From: Gordonia namibiensis NBRC 108229
Lineage (GTDB): Bacteria > Actinomycetota > Actinomycetes > Mycobacteriales > Mycobacteriaceae
Assembly (NCBI RefSeq): GCF_000298235.1
Contig: NZ_BAHE01000010.1
Span: forward strand, 124,001-188,000
Direction of reading: 5' to 3'
Length of the DNA: 64,000 nt
This document shows, one piece after another, positions 1-8,900 of the stretch. Position numbers and translations under genes: made by a program. The notes under the pieces were generated by a model. The model saw only the letters and a list, made by a program, of their open reading frames with translations. It was not told the DNA's origin and made no database searches. Each line of letters starts with the position of its first letter. Positions within the stretch are counted from its first letter, which is position 1.

Positions 1-183
1 GTCGAGCACCGGTGTGGACGACCAACGGAAAGTGGTGTCGAAACCGGGCGGGAGGTGGGAGTCCTGGGCGGCGGGGCGATCGGGCGGAGCCTGGTCCGGC
101 GATCCCGCGCACGCGGCCAGTCCGAGACCCGCGGCCAGCGCGGCGACCATCGCGACGATTCGACGGCGGTGTCCTCGCGCCAC
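1..183 (-). CDS. Putative lipoprotein, N-terminal part only (runs off the window)
   Basis: Only the first 61 codons are present; the rest lies to the left of the window. The GTG start is preceded by a GAAGAAGG ribosome-binding site. The N-terminus is basic (MARGHRRR), followed by a short hydrophobic stretch and a lipobox ending LAAC (Cys at about residue 25), then a Pro/Ala/Asp-rich linker. This is a standard type II signal peptide, so the mature protein should be anchored to the outer face of the membrane. It lies 175 bp downstream of the nucleotidyltransferase gene on the same strand. Function cannot be assigned from this fragment; a binding protein or penicillin-binding/beta-lactamase-like domain would be only a guess. 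Confidence 0.7.
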   Translation of the reverse strand, partial: MARGHRRRIVAMVAALAAGLGLAACAGSPDQAPPDRPAAQDSHLPPGFDTTFRWSSTPVLD

Positions 184-358
184 GTGATCACCTTCTTCGA
201 CGGTGATGGTCTTCGACGGGCCCGGTGTGCGCCGGCTCTGGCTGTACCGACGCGGGCTCTGTCTGCACCCTATGCACGGACGATCGGCAGAAGCGGGATC
301 CGCGTGCACCGGAAAGGCGACGAGAAGGTCTCGAAATGGGCACGCCGTAGGGGGAGGC

Positions 359-931
359 TCATTCCCGGGTGTCGATGTCCTGTCCCGTGGCCAGGTCGCC
401 GCATTCGATGCAGGTCACCTGTTGATCTCGCAGGTACCGCTGCGCACCCACATCCCCGTGGATGACCTCGGCTGCGGGACCGAGATGGTCGGCGCCGATG
501 TACACCGGATGCCCCCGCCGGCCGTCGAAGACGGCACGTACCAGATCCCCGCGCCGCCCTCCGGATGCCTCGACGATGCGACGCACCACGTCGGGTCCGA
601 CATCGGGGGTGTCGACCACCGTGAGCACCACACCGCCCACTGCGGGCCGACGCTTCGCCCAGTCGAGCGCCGCCGACACCGACGCGCCTATTCCGTCGGC
701 CCAGTCGTCGACGACGAGTGCGGTGGTGCCGGCGGGCGGCTCGACGACCGCAGCCCCCATTGCGACCGCGATGTCCGCGCACCCACCGGCCCGGAGCGCG
801 TCCGTCGCGGTCTGCAACCAGCGGCCGTCGTAGGCGAGGATCTTGGGCATCCCGTACCGGCTGCCGGCGCCGGCGGCGAGCACCACACCGAGAACCTCAC
901 CGATCTCGTTGTCCGCACCTGACGCCGTCAC
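359..931 (-). CDS. MobA/MocA-like NTP transferase (molybdenum cofactor nucleotidyltransferase family)
   Basis: About 190 residues of the MobA-like NTP-transferase family. The N-terminal signature VLAAGAGSRYGMPK binds the nucleotide. A central VVDTPDVG stretch and a GRRGHPVYIG segment match the MocA/molybdenum-cofactor cytidylyltransferase group. Longer upstream in-frame reading is possible, but the GTG at 931 has a GGGAAG ribosome-binding site and places the Rossmann-like motif at the normal distance from the start. The gene is divergent from uraD, and a molybdenum-dependent xanthine dehydrogenase lies 10 kb away, so a role in maturing the cofactor of that enzyme is a reasonable inference. 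A nucleotide-sugar or other NTP transferase cannot be excluded. Confidence 0.82.
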   Translation of the reverse strand: MTASGADNEIGEVLGVVLAAGAGSRYGMPKILAYDGRWLQTATDALRAGGCADIAVAMGAAVVEPPAGTTALVVDDWADGIGASVSAALDWAKRRPAVGGVVLTVVDTPDVGPDVVRRIVEASGGRRGDLVRAVFDGRRGHPVYIGADHLGPAAEVIHGDVGAQRYLRDQQVTCIECGDLATGQDIDTRE

Positions 932-1003
932 CGTTCCATCTTCCCAATCCCAGGAGCCGTTGGTGAATCGGCGGTCCTCGGGCGGACCTCCTAGGCTGTA
1001 CGC

Positions 1004-1549
1004 GTGCGTCCAGACGAAGACCTCGACCCCGGCGGACGAGGACAGCTCGACCGCTTCAACGATCTCACCACCGACGCGTGCGTCAAGCGTTTGCTCGCCT
1101 GCTGCAGCTCGCTCACCTGGGCACAACGCGTCGCGGAAGAGCGCCCCTTCGCCGATCCACAAGCACTGTTGGATCGGGCCGACGACCTACTGGTCGAGCT
1201 GGCCGAGACCGACATCGACCAGGCTCTCGCCGGGCATCCCCGGATCGGCGACCGGCCCGACAACGCCTCGTCGGCCCGTGAACAGTCCGGGGTGTCCGGC
1301 GCGGACACAGCGGTCATCGACGAACTGAAGAAGTACAACGCGGCCTACGAGGACAAGTTCGGCCACGTCTACCTGGTGTTCGCCAACGGCCGCCCCGCCG
1401 ACGAGCTGCTCGGAATCCTCAAGGAACGCATGGACAACGACCCCGCGACCGAACGCCGCGTGCTGCGCACCGAGCTGGCGAAGATCAACCGCAGCCGCCT
1501 GATCCGTATGCTGATGACACCAGACACCGACGAGGGAGCCTTCGCATGA
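1004..1549 (+). CDS. uraD: 2-oxo-4-hydroxy-4-carboxy-5-ureidoimidazoline (OHCU) decarboxylase
   Basis: Third step of urate breakdown: decarboxylates OHCU to S-allantoin. The protein has 181 residues, as usual for the family. FNDLT near the N-terminus, the HPRIG motif with catalytic His78, the following glutamate near residue 93, and the C-terminal ELAKINRSRL helix all match UraD. The GTG start at 1004 is the only plausible one in frame. The stop overlaps the uraH start by four bases (ATGA), so the two are translationally coupled. No urate oxidase gene is seen in the window. Confidence 0.95.
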   Translation: MRPDEDLDPGGRGQLDRFNDLTTDACVKRLLACCSSLTWAQRVAEERPFADPQALLDRADDLLVELAETDIDQALAGHPRIGDRPDNASSAREQSGVSGADTAVIDELKKYNAAYEDKFGHVYLVFANGRPADELLGILKERMDNDPATERRVLRTELAKINRSRLIRMLMTPDTDEGAFA

Positions 1550-1872
1550 CCGGCCTGTCCACCCATGTCCTCGACGCCACGTCGGGCTCCCCTGCCGTCG
1601 GCGTCGAGGTGTCCCTACAGGACGCATCGGGCACCGAATTGGCTTCGGGCACCACCGATTCGGGCGGACGCATCGGCAAGGTCAACACCGAGGCCCTCGT
1701 CCCCGGCATCTACCATCTGGTCTTCGACACCGGGAACTGGTTCGCCGACAACGACATCAAGGCGTTCTACCCGGAGATCGACATCTGCTTCGAGGTCGAC
1801 GACGCCGACCGCCACTATCACGTCCCGGTGCTGCTGAGCCCGTTCGCGTATTCGACGTACCGCGGTAGCTGA
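1546..1872 (+). CDS. uraH: 5-hydroxyisourate hydrolase (transthyretin-like)
   Basis: Hydrolyses 5-hydroxyisourate to OHCU, the substrate of UraD just upstream. At 108 residues it is the normal length. It has the N-terminal STHVLD motif (His7), the RHYHVPVLLSP strand and the diagnostic C-terminal YRGS tetrapeptide. These are the active-site elements that distinguish HIU hydrolases from true transthyretin. The start overlaps the end of uraD. The downstream kinase gene begins 45 bp later. Confidence 0.96.
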   Translation: MTGLSTHVLDATSGSPAVGVEVSLQDASGTELASGTTDSGGRIGKVNTEALVPGIYHLVFDTGNWFADNDIKAFYPEIDICFEVDDADRHYHVPVLLSPFAYSTYRGS

Positions 1873-1917
1873 CCCGGATGCCCGTCCACGACGACGTCGC
1901 CGCGCTGCTCGGGTCGG

Positions 1918-2493
1918 GTGCGGGGCGGGATCGTCGTGGGCATCACCGGCCCGCCGGGCGCGGGTAAGACGACCCTCGCGCGGTCCCTCGTCGACGACTT
2001 CACCTCGACCCTGGACCCCGACTCGGTCGGGTACGTCCCGATGGACGGCTATCACCTGTCGAACGCCGCACTGGATCGGCTCGGCCGCCGCGATCGCAAG
2101 GGCGCACCCGACACCTTCGACGTCGCTGGATTCGTTGCCACACTCCGACGCATCGCCGACGGCGGCGAGACCGTGTACGCACCCGACTTCGACCACACCG
2201 CCGGAGAGCCGATCGCGGCGTCGCTCATCATTCCCGCCACCGCGCGGCTGGTGGTCGTCGAAGGCAACTACCTCGGCCTCGACGAACCCGGATGGCGCGA
2301 CGTCCGCCCACTCCTGGACCGCCTGATCTACGTCGACGCCGACGACGCCACCCGACGCGAACGCCTGCTCCGCCGGCACGTCGAAGCCGGGAAGAGCGAG
2401 GCCGAGGCCCGCGCATGGATCGCCACCGTCGACGACCCCAACGCGGGACTCATCACGGGTACGCGGTCACGGGCTGACACGATCATCGCCTGA
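1918..2493 (+). CDS. P-loop nucleoside/nucleotide kinase-like protein
   Basis: A 191-residue P-loop kinase of the uridine kinase/pantothenate kinase-like superfamily. Walker A is GPPGAGKTT at the N-terminus, followed by a YVPMDGYHLSNAAL segment, VVVEGNYLGLDEPGW (Walker B region) and a lid RRERLLRRHVEAGKSEAEA. The substrate is unknown. The only start in this frame is GTG 1918, with no clear ribosome-binding site. An ATG at 1878 in another frame encodes a plausible family-like N-terminus (MPVHDDVAALLGSG), so the true start may be obscured by a frameshift near 1915-1925. It lies in the urate operon direction, so a role in purine metabolism is possible but not shown. Confidence 0.75.
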   Translation: MRGGIVVGITGPPGAGKTTLARSLVDDFTSTLDPDSVGYVPMDGYHLSNAALDRLGRRDRKGAPDTFDVAGFVATLRRIADGGETVYAPDFDHTAGEPIAASLIIPATARLVVVEGNYLGLDEPGWRDVRPLLDRLIYVDADDATRRERLLRRHVEAGKSEAEARAWIATVDDPNAGLITGTRSRADTIIA

Positions 2494-2494
2494 G

Positions 2495-2555
2495 CGCTCA
2501 CAGATTCCGTTCCCGCTCACCCGATTTCGGTGAGCGGGAACGGAATCCGTGAGCG
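2495..2555. terminator. Long hairpin between convergent kinase and pyc genes
   Basis: An inverted repeat with arms 2495-2521 and 2529-2555 (27 bp, one mismatch) and a 7-base loop. It starts right after the kinase stop and ends 22 bp before the pyc stop. There is no T-run on either side, so a classic intrinsic terminator is not proven. Its placement between two 3' ends suggests a bidirectional terminator or mRNA 3'-end stabiliser. Confidence 0.6.
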
Positions 2556-2577
2556 AAACCCAGGAAGGGGCCGAAGG

Positions 2578-5500
2578 TCAGCCGATCTCGACAAGCAGGT
2601 CACCCGGCGACACCTGGGTGACCGGGCCGATCGCGACGCGCGTGACCTTGCCGCCGACGGGGGCGGTGATGGCCGCCTCCATCTTCATCGCCTCGATGGT
2701 GCCGATCGTCGCGCCGACGGCGACCTCGTCGCCCACATCGACCGACAGCGACACCACGCCGGCGAACGGCGCCCCGACGTGCTTCGGGTTGGACCGGTCG
2801 GCCTTCTCGGCGCTGGCGACCGCGGAGTCGATGCTGTGGTCACGGACCGCGATCGGACGCAGCTGGCCGTTGAGCACGCACATCACGGTGCGCATGCCCT
2901 TCTCGTCGGGCTCGCTGATGGCCTCGAGCCCGATCATCAGTTCCACGCCGGGCTCGAGGTTGACGCGATGTTCCTCGCCGTAGCGGAGACCGTAGAAGAA
3001 CTGGTTCGCCGACAACCGGGAGGTGTCGCCGTAGGTCTCGTAGTGCTCCTCGAATTCCTTGGCGGGGCCGGGGAACAGCAGGTGGTTCAGACGCACCTGA
3101 CGGTCGCGGCCGGGCTTGTCCAGGATCGCCTCGTCGTCGGCGGTCAGCTGCTTGACCTCCGGCGCCGGCGCCCGGCCCTCGAGTGCGAGGCTGCGCAGCG
3201 GCTCCGGCCAGCCACCGGGCGGGTCGCCGAGTTCGCCACGCAGGAACCCGATCACCGAGTCCGGGATGTCGTAGCTGCCCGGGTCGGCGGCGAAGTCCGA
3301 CGCGGTGATCCCGCGTCCCACCAGCGCCAGCGCGAGGTCACCGACGACCTTCGACGACGGCGTCACCTTCACCAGGCGACCCAGCATCGAGTCGGCCGCG
3401 GCGTAGGCCTGTTCGACGGCCTCGAAGCGGTTGCCGAGACCCAGCGAGATGGCCTGCTGACGCAGGTTCGACAGCTGGCCGCCGGGGATCTCGTGCGAGT
3501 ACACACGACCGGTCGGGGCCGGGAGCCCGGACTCGAACGGCGCGTACACCTTTCGCAGCGCCTCCCAGTACGGCTCGAGGTCGCAGACGCGGGCCAGGTC
3601 GATGCCGCTGTCACGGTCGGTGTTCGCGGTCGCCGCGACGATCGCCGACAGCGGGGGCTGACTGGTCGTGCCGGCCAGTGCGGCACTCGCTCCGTCCACC
3701 GCGTCCGCACCGGCCTGCCAGGCCGCCATGTAGGTGGCCAGCTGACCACCCGGGGTGTCGTGGGTGTGCACGTGGATCGGCAGGTCGAAGTTCTTGCGCA
3801 GAGCCGTCACCAGCTTGGTCGCCGCCGGGGCACGCAGCAGACCGGCCATGTCCTTGATGGCGAGCACATGAGCACCGGCTTCGACGATCTGCTCGGCCAA
3901 CCGCAGGTAGTAGTCGAGGGTGTACAGGTCCTCCGACGGCGACGACAGGTCACCGGTGTAGCTCATCGCCACCTCGGCCACCGCGGTCCCCGTCTCGCGG
4001 ACCGCGTCGATCGCCGGGCGCATCGCGTCGATGTTGTTGAGCGCGTCGAAGATCCGGAAGATGTCGATGCCCACGTCGGTGGCCTCTTCGACGAAGGCCG
4101 TGGTGACCTTGGTCGGGTACGGCGTGTATCCGACGGTGTTGGCGCCGCGCAGGAGCATCTGCAGGCAGATGTTCGGCATCGCCTCGCGCAACTGCGCCAG
4201 CCGATCCCACGGGTCTTCCTTCAGGAAGCGCAGCGCCACATCGTAAGTTGCACCGCCCCAGCACTCCACCGACAGCAGTTCCGGCGTCAACGTCGCGACG
4301 TAGGGCGCGACGTTGACCAGGCCGGTGGTGCGCACGCGGGTGGCGAGCAGCGACTGGTGCGCGTCGCGGAAGGTGGTGTCCGTGATGCCCAGACGCGGGT
4401 TCTCCCGCAGATCGCGGGCGAACCCTTCCGGTCCGAGCTGCAGAAGACGCTGCCGCGAACCGTCTTTCGGCGACGCGAGCACCGCGCGTTCGACGGTGGG
4501 CAGCTTGTCGCGCGGGTACACCGTGGTGGGCCGCTCACCGTGCGGCTTGTTGACCGTCACGTCGGCGAGGTACGACAGGATCTTGGTACCGCGGTCGGCC
4601 GACACGCGCTGGGTCAGCAGGCCCGGGCGCTCGTCGATGAACGAGGTGGTGACCCGACCGGCACGGAAGTCCGGATCGTCGAGCACGGCCTGCAGGAACG
4701 GGATGTTCGTCGCCACACCGCGGATGCGGAACTCGGCGACCGCGCGCCGGGCACGACGCACCGCGGTCGGGAAATCCCGTCCGCGACAGGTCAGTTTGAC
4801 CAGCATCGAGTCGAAGTGGCCGCTCACCTCGGCACCGAGGTTGGCGCCGCCGTCGAGGCGGACGCCCGCGCCGCCCGGGCTGCGGTAGGCGGTGATCCGA
4901 CCCACGTCGGGGCGGAAGCCGTTCGACGGGTCCTCGGTGGTGATGCGGCACTGCAGCGCGGCGCCACGGATACGGATGGACTCCTGCGACAGGCCGAGAT
5001 CGTCGAGGGACTCCCCCGCCGCGATACGCAGCTGCGAGCTCACCAGGTCGACGTCGGTGATCTCCTCGGTGACGGTGTGCTCGACCTGGATACGCGGGTT
5101 CATCTCGATGAACACATGGCGTCCCTGCTCGTCGAGGAGGAACTCGACAGTGCCCGCGCAGGTGTAACCGATGTGGCGGGCGAAGGCCACCGCGTCGGCA
5201 CAGATCTTCTCCCGCAGCTCGTCCGAGAGGTTGGGAGCCGGCGCGAGCTCGATGACCTTCTGGTGGCGACGCTGCAGACTGCAGTCGCGCTCGTACAGGT
5301 GGATGACGTTGCCGTGGGTGTCGGCGAGAATCTGTACCTCGATGTGGCGCGGGTTGACCACGGCCTGCTCGAGGAACACCGTCGCGTCGCCGAATGCCGA
5401 CTCCGCCTCACGCGATGCGGCGGCGATCGCCTCGGCCAGGTCGGCACGGTCGTCGACGCGACGCATGCCGCGTCCGCCACCGCCGGCGACCGCCTTCACG

Positions 5501-5967
5501 AAGACCGGGAAGTGCATGTCCTCGGCCGCGGCGAGCAGTTCGTCGAGATCCGACGACGGCTCCGAACTCGCCAGCACGGGGATTCCCGCAGCCTTGGCCG
5601 CGGCCACCGCGGTGGCCTTGTTGCCGGTCATCTCCAGGATGTCGGCGCTCGGCCCGACGAAGGTGATCCCGGCCTCGGCACAGGCGGCGGCGAGGCCCTG
5701 GTTCTCCGACAGGAATCCGTAGCCGGGGTAGATCGCGTCGGCGCCGCACCGCACCGCTGCGGACACCACTTCCTCGACCGACAGGTATGCGCGCACGGGG
5801 TGGCCCGGCAGACCGATCTGATACGACTCGTCAGCCTTCAGGCGATGCACCGAGTTGCGATCCTCGTACGGGTACACCGCGACCGTGCGCGCCCCCAACT
5901 CGTAGGCGGCGCGGAACGCACGGATCGCGATCTCACCTCGGTTGGCAACCAGAACCTTGTCGAACAT
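2578..5967 (-). CDS. pyc: Pyruvate carboxylase
   Basis: Anaplerotic, biotin-dependent conversion of pyruvate and bicarbonate to oxaloacetate. The 1129-residue length is normal for single-chain pyruvate carboxylases. It has the biotin carboxylase domain (starts VLVANRGEIAIRAF, ATP-grasp loop KAVAGGGGRGMR, FIEMNPRIQVEHTVTEE), the carboxyltransferase domain (DTTFRDAHQSL; ECWGGATYD; IHVHTHDT) and a C-terminal biotinyl domain with EAMKMEAAI, in which Lys1095 is the biotin site. The ATG at 5967 has an AAGGGA ribosome-binding site; an in-frame start 28 codons upstream is less likely. It sits alone between purine genes and a GDSL hydrolase. Confidence 0.97.
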   Translation of the reverse strand: MFDKVLVANRGEIAIRAFRAAYELGARTVAVYPYEDRNSVHRLKADESYQIGLPGHPVRAYLSVEEVVSAAVRCGADAIYPGYGFLSENQGLAAACAEAGITFVGPSADILEMTGNKATAVAAAKAAGIPVLASSEPSSDLDELLAAAEDMHFPVFVKAVAGGGGRGMRRVDDRADLAEAIAAASREAESAFGDATVFLEQAVVNPRHIEVQILADTHGNVIHLYERDCSLQRRHQKVIELAPAPNLSDELREKICADAVAFARHIGYTCAGTVEFLLDEQGRHVFIEMNPRIQVEHTVTEEITDVDLVSSQLRIAAGESLDDLGLSQESIRIRGAALQCRITTEDPSNGFRPDVGRITAYRSPGGAGVRLDGGANLGAEVSGHFDSMLVKLTCRGRDFPTAVRRARRAVAEFRIRGVATNIPFLQAVLDDPDFRAGRVTTSFIDERPGLLTQRVSADRGTKILSYLADVTVNKPHGERPTTVYPRDKLPTVERAVLASPKDGSRQRLLQLGPEGFARDLRENPRLGITDTTFRDAHQSLLATRVRTTGLVNVAPYVATLTPELLSVECWGGATYDVALRFLKEDPWDRLAQLREAMPNICLQMLLRGANTVGYTPYPTKVTTAFVEEATDVGIDIFRIFDALNNIDAMRPAIDAVRETGTAVAEVAMSYTGDLSSPSEDLYTLDYYLRLAEQIVEAGAHVLAIKDMAGLLRAPAATKLVTALRKNFDLPIHVHTHDTPGGQLATYMAAWQAGADAVDGASAALAGTTSQPPLSAIVAATANTDRDSGIDLARVCDLEPYWEALRKVYAPFESGLPAPTGRVYSHEIPGGQLSNLRQQAISLGLGNRFEAVEQAYAAADSMLGRLVKVTPSSKVVGDLALALVGRGITASDFAADPGSYDIPDSVIGFLRGELGDPPGGWPEPLRSLALEGRAPAPEVKQLTADDEAILDKPGRDRQVRLNHLLFPGPAKEFEEHYETYGDTSRLSANQFFYGLRYGEEHRVNLEPGVELMIGLEAISEPDEKGMRTVMCVLNGQLRPIAVRDHSIDSAVASAEKADRSNPKHVGAPFAGVVSLSVDVGDEVAVGATIGTIEAMKMEAAITAPVGGKVTRVAIGPVTQVSPGDLLVEIG

Positions 5968-6414
5968 CGGGTGTTCCCTTTTCTCCCGCAGCGGCATTTT
6001 CGTCGAATTGTCGCCGGCCCGTTCACTTGACGGACCAATGAAGTACATCACGTGATCCTACTCACGCCGCAACCCACCCCGAGCACCCCCCACGACCTCC
6101 CCGAATCGCACCGAAACAGACTGCCGGACAAAGTAACCGGAACAGATTGCGCGGGCGTTGTGTAACGCTCTCACCGCAGGTGGGCAAGGTGAGAGATCAC
6201 CAACGCGAAATACGGTCGAATACCGACCGATCGCTCTGTCGAAATTCGCTCGTACCGGAATCCGGATTGCGAATTAATCGGTCCGATTTCCGCAATACGG
6301 GTCGGCCTGCCCGTCCCGCGCGGCAGTGACCCACGCCGCAGGCTTTGGCCCGGCGGGTCGCCCACAACTAGCGTCGACCCCGGATCAGTCATGACAGACC
6401 GGGAGGTCAACACC
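5968..6414. other. Divergent intergenic region between pyc and the GDSL hydrolase
   Basis: 447 bp without a convincing gene, noticeably richer in A/T than its surroundings. It holds a perfect 10-base palindrome ATCACGTGAT at 6047-6056 on the pyc side, an inverted repeat CTCTCACC/GGTGAGAG at 6168-6175 and 6188-6195, and an interrupted palindrome with ATTGCG/CGCAAT ends at 6266-6296. These are candidate regulator sites for either gene. No RNA gene or riboswitch pattern was recognised. Confidence 0.5.
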
Positions 6415-7191
6415 GTGGGCTTCACACGCTTCGTCGCGCTCGGGGATTCGTTCACCGAAGGCGTCGGTGACACGGACCCGACCCGGCCCAACGGTCTGCG
6501 TGGCTGGGCCGATCGGGTCGCCGAACAGCTCGCCGCACGGAACGAGGACTTCTCCTACGCGAACCTCGCGATCCGCGGCCGCCTGCTCGACGCCGTGATC
6601 GACGAGCAACTCGACAAGGCGATCGCGATGAACCCCGACCTCGTCACCCTCTACGCCGGCGGCAACGACATCATGCGCCCGTCGATCGATCTCGACGCGC
6701 TGCTCGCCCGCTACGACGAGGCCTTGGGCAAGCTGGTCGCCACGGGCGCCACGGTCGTGGTCTTCACCGCCTACGACACCGGCTGGGCACCCGTGTTCCG
6801 CAAGCTGCGCGGCCGCATCGCCATCTACAACGAACTGCTCCGCGAGGTCGCCGAACGGCACGGCGTCGTCGTCTTCGATTACTGGCGACTCAAGGGTTAC
6901 GACGATTACCGCATGTGGGACACCGACCGCCTGCACATGTCTCCTCTGGGCCACACCCGCATGGCCGCCGAGGTCCTCGATCTGCTCGGTGTGGAGCACG
7001 ACATCACCCCCGTCGAGCTCGAGGCCGCCGCCGAACTGACCCGTCGCGAACAGCGTCGACAGAACGCCGAGTGGGCGCGCACCTTCCTCGGGCCGTGGAT
7101 CATGCGGCGGGTGCGCGGCATCTCCTCCGGTGACGGCGTGACGCCCCGCTGGCCCGAATTGGTGTCCGGCGCGGATCTGCTCGCCCGCTGA
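6415..7191 (+). CDS. SGNH/GDSL-family hydrolase
   Basis: About 258 residues. The four SGNH blocks are visible: ALGDSFTEG (nucleophile Ser), a Gly in block II, YAGGNDI (block III Asn) and WDTDRLHMSPLGH (block V Asp and His). The family covers esterases, lipases and deacetylases; the substrate cannot be told. There is no signal peptide, so a cytoplasmic location is likely. GTG 6415 is preferred because GGGAGG lies eight bases upstream; an in-frame ATG at 6391 lacks a good site and would add eight residues. Confidence 0.85.
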   Translation: MGFTRFVALGDSFTEGVGDTDPTRPNGLRGWADRVAEQLAARNEDFSYANLAIRGRLLDAVIDEQLDKAIAMNPDLVTLYAGGNDIMRPSIDLDALLARYDEALGKLVATGATVVVFTAYDTGWAPVFRKLRGRIAIYNELLREVAERHGVVVFDYWRLKGYDDYRMWDTDRLHMSPLGHTRMAAEVLDLLGVEHDITPVELEAAAELTRREQRRQNAEWARTFLGPWIMRRVRGISSGDGVTPRWPELVSGADLLAR

Positions 7192-7284
7192 AACCGCTAC
7201 GCCCCGAAGGTCCCGGGAAGGGACGCAAACGTTCTCTCCCGAGGACGCCGGGATACTCTGGCCGTTCGGAGGTGTGAACCACAC

Positions 7285-7314
7285 ATGAGTACGACGGGCC
7301 GGATGAACGAGTGA
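7285..7314 (+). CDS. Possible 9-codon leader ORF overlapping the MFS start
   Basis: A short ORF coding MSTTGRMNE. It has the strong ribosome-binding site GGAGG (7268-7272) that the MFS gene itself lacks. Its TGA stop overlaps the GTG start of the MFS gene in the sequence GTGA. This would let ribosomes ending here re-initiate on the transporter. It may be a leader peptide or simply an artefact of start choice; expression is not shown. Confidence 0.35.
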   Translation: MSTTGRMNE

Positions 7315-8813
7315 CGAGCAGGACCGAGACGAACGGATCGCAGGGCGAGGAGAAGCCGCACCCCGACACGTCCGCGGCGGCGGGCGACGAGCACACGCAT
7401 CCCCGTGCGGCGGTCGCGGTGCTCTGCCTGGCCGGCATCGTCGTCGCCCTGATGCAGACGATCATCGTCCCGCTCATCCCGCAGCTGCCGACCCTGCTGA
7501 AGGCCGACGCGTCCAACACCACCTGGGCCATCACCATCACCCTGCTGGTGGGCGCCGTCGCCACCCCGATCGGCGGCCGGATCGGCGACATGTACGGCAA
7601 ACGGCTCGCCATCCTGGGCAGCCTCGGCTTCGTCGCACTCGGCTCCGTCGCCTGTGCGCTCGCGACCTCGCTCCCGGTCTTCATCCTCGGGCGCGGACTC
7701 CAGGGCCTCGGGTTCGGCATCGTGGCCCTGGGGATCAGTGTCATGCGCGACATCGTCCCGGCGCGCTACCTCGGCTCGGCCGTCGGCACGATGAGCGCCT
7801 CCCTCGGCATCGGCGGCGCCCTCGGTCTGCCGTTCGCCGCGGCGATCGCGCAGCACGTCAGCTGGCACGCCCTGTTCTGGTCCTGTGCGGCGGCGTCGAC
7901 CCTTGCGGCGGTGGGCGTCGCTCTCACCGTCCCGTCGACCACGCCCTCATCGGGCGGGCGCTTCGACTTCCTCGGCGCGATCGGGCTGACCGGCGTGCTG
8001 ATCTGCCTCCTGCTGCCGCTGTCGAAGGGCGCGGTGTGGGGCTGGGGCAACCCGCTCACCCTCGGTTGCTTCGCCGGGTTCGTGGTGCTGCTCGCCGTCT
8101 GGGGATTCGTCGAACTCCGTCGAGACAACCCGCTGATCGATCTCCGAATCCTCGGCGAGCGCCCTCTGCTCCTCACCAACCTGGCCTCGATCGCCACCGG
8201 CTTCGCCTTCTACGCGATGCAGCTCATCCCGATCCAGTTGCTCATGGCGCCGACCAACAGTCCCAACGGTTTCGGCTACGACATGGTCCATGCGAGCCTG
8301 ATCCTCGCGCCGAGCGGTCTGGTGATGTTCGTGTTCTCGCACATCAGCGGACGGATCAACGCCATCTTCGGCGCGCGGATCTCCCTCGCGCTCGGTGGCG
8401 TCATCATCGGCGTCGGGTACATCGTCTTCATCGTGGGTCTGACCGGCCCCTGGTCGCTCACCTGGATCCACATGCTGGTCATCGCCTGCTGCATCGGCGC
8501 CGGCCTGGGCATCGCCTACTCCGCGATGCCCGCACTCATCATGCAGTCGGTGAGCGTCGAGCAGACCGGCGAGTCGAACGGTGTCAACGCCCTGATGCGG
8601 ATCATCGGCACCTCCACCGCATCCGCGGTCGTCGGCATGCTCCTGACGTGGTCGATGATCGCCGTCGCCGGCCCCGGTGGTTCGACGATCGCGGTTCCGG
8701 CGAGCGACGGCTACCTGTGGGCCGCCGGTATCGCGCTGGCCACCTGCGTGGTCGCCACGGTGGTCGCACTGGCCATCCCGGCGCGGCGCGGACTCACCGA
8801 AACCCAGGTGTGA
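7311..8813 (+). CDS. MFS transporter, DHA2-like
   Basis: A 500-residue polytopic protein with about 14 hydrophobic segments after a hydrophilic 30-residue N-terminal tail. The motif GGRIGDMYGKR between helices 2 and 3 is the MFS signature (motif A), and GRGLQGLGFG follows as in drug/proton antiporters. Likely a proton-driven exporter. Neighbouring purine genes raise the alternative of a purine-related substrate, but the sequence looks more like drug-efflux members than like known purine permeases, which belong to other families. The GTG start has no good ribosome-binding site of its own and overlaps a tiny upstream ORF. Confidence 0.85.
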   Translation: MTSRTETNGSQGEEKPHPDTSAAAGDEHTHPRAAVAVLCLAGIVVALMQTIIVPLIPQLPTLLKADASNTTWAITITLLVGAVATPIGGRIGDMYGKRLAILGSLGFVALGSVACALATSLPVFILGRGLQGLGFGIVALGISVMRDIVPARYLGSAVGTMSASLGIGGALGLPFAAAIAQHVSWHALFWSCAAASTLAAVGVALTVPSTTPSSGGRFDFLGAIGLTGVLICLLLPLSKGAVWGWGNPLTLGCFAGFVVLLAVWGFVELRRDNPLIDLRILGERPLLLTNLASIATGFAFYAMQLIPIQLLMAPTNSPNGFGYDMVHASLILAPSGLVMFVFSHISGRINAIFGARISLALGGVIIGVGYIVFIVGLTGPWSLTWIHMLVIACCIGAGLGIAYSAMPALIMQSVSVEQTGESNGVNALMRIIGTSTASAVVGMLLTWSMIAVAGPGGSTIAVPASDGYLWAAGIALATCVVATVVALAIPARRGLTETQV

Positions 8814-8900
8814 CACCGGACCTCGCCGATCGCGGTCCCCCGTCTGCAACGACCGGCACATCGAGATGCGCGGGCCGTCCGATCCACGTAGCGTGACGCC

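Noticed and set aside
2530..6030. A 1166-codon open frame on the plus strand
   Set aside because: It is antisense to pyruvate carboxylase; its Arg/Gly/Asp/His-rich composition is the usual shadow of a GC-rich gene and shows no family motif.
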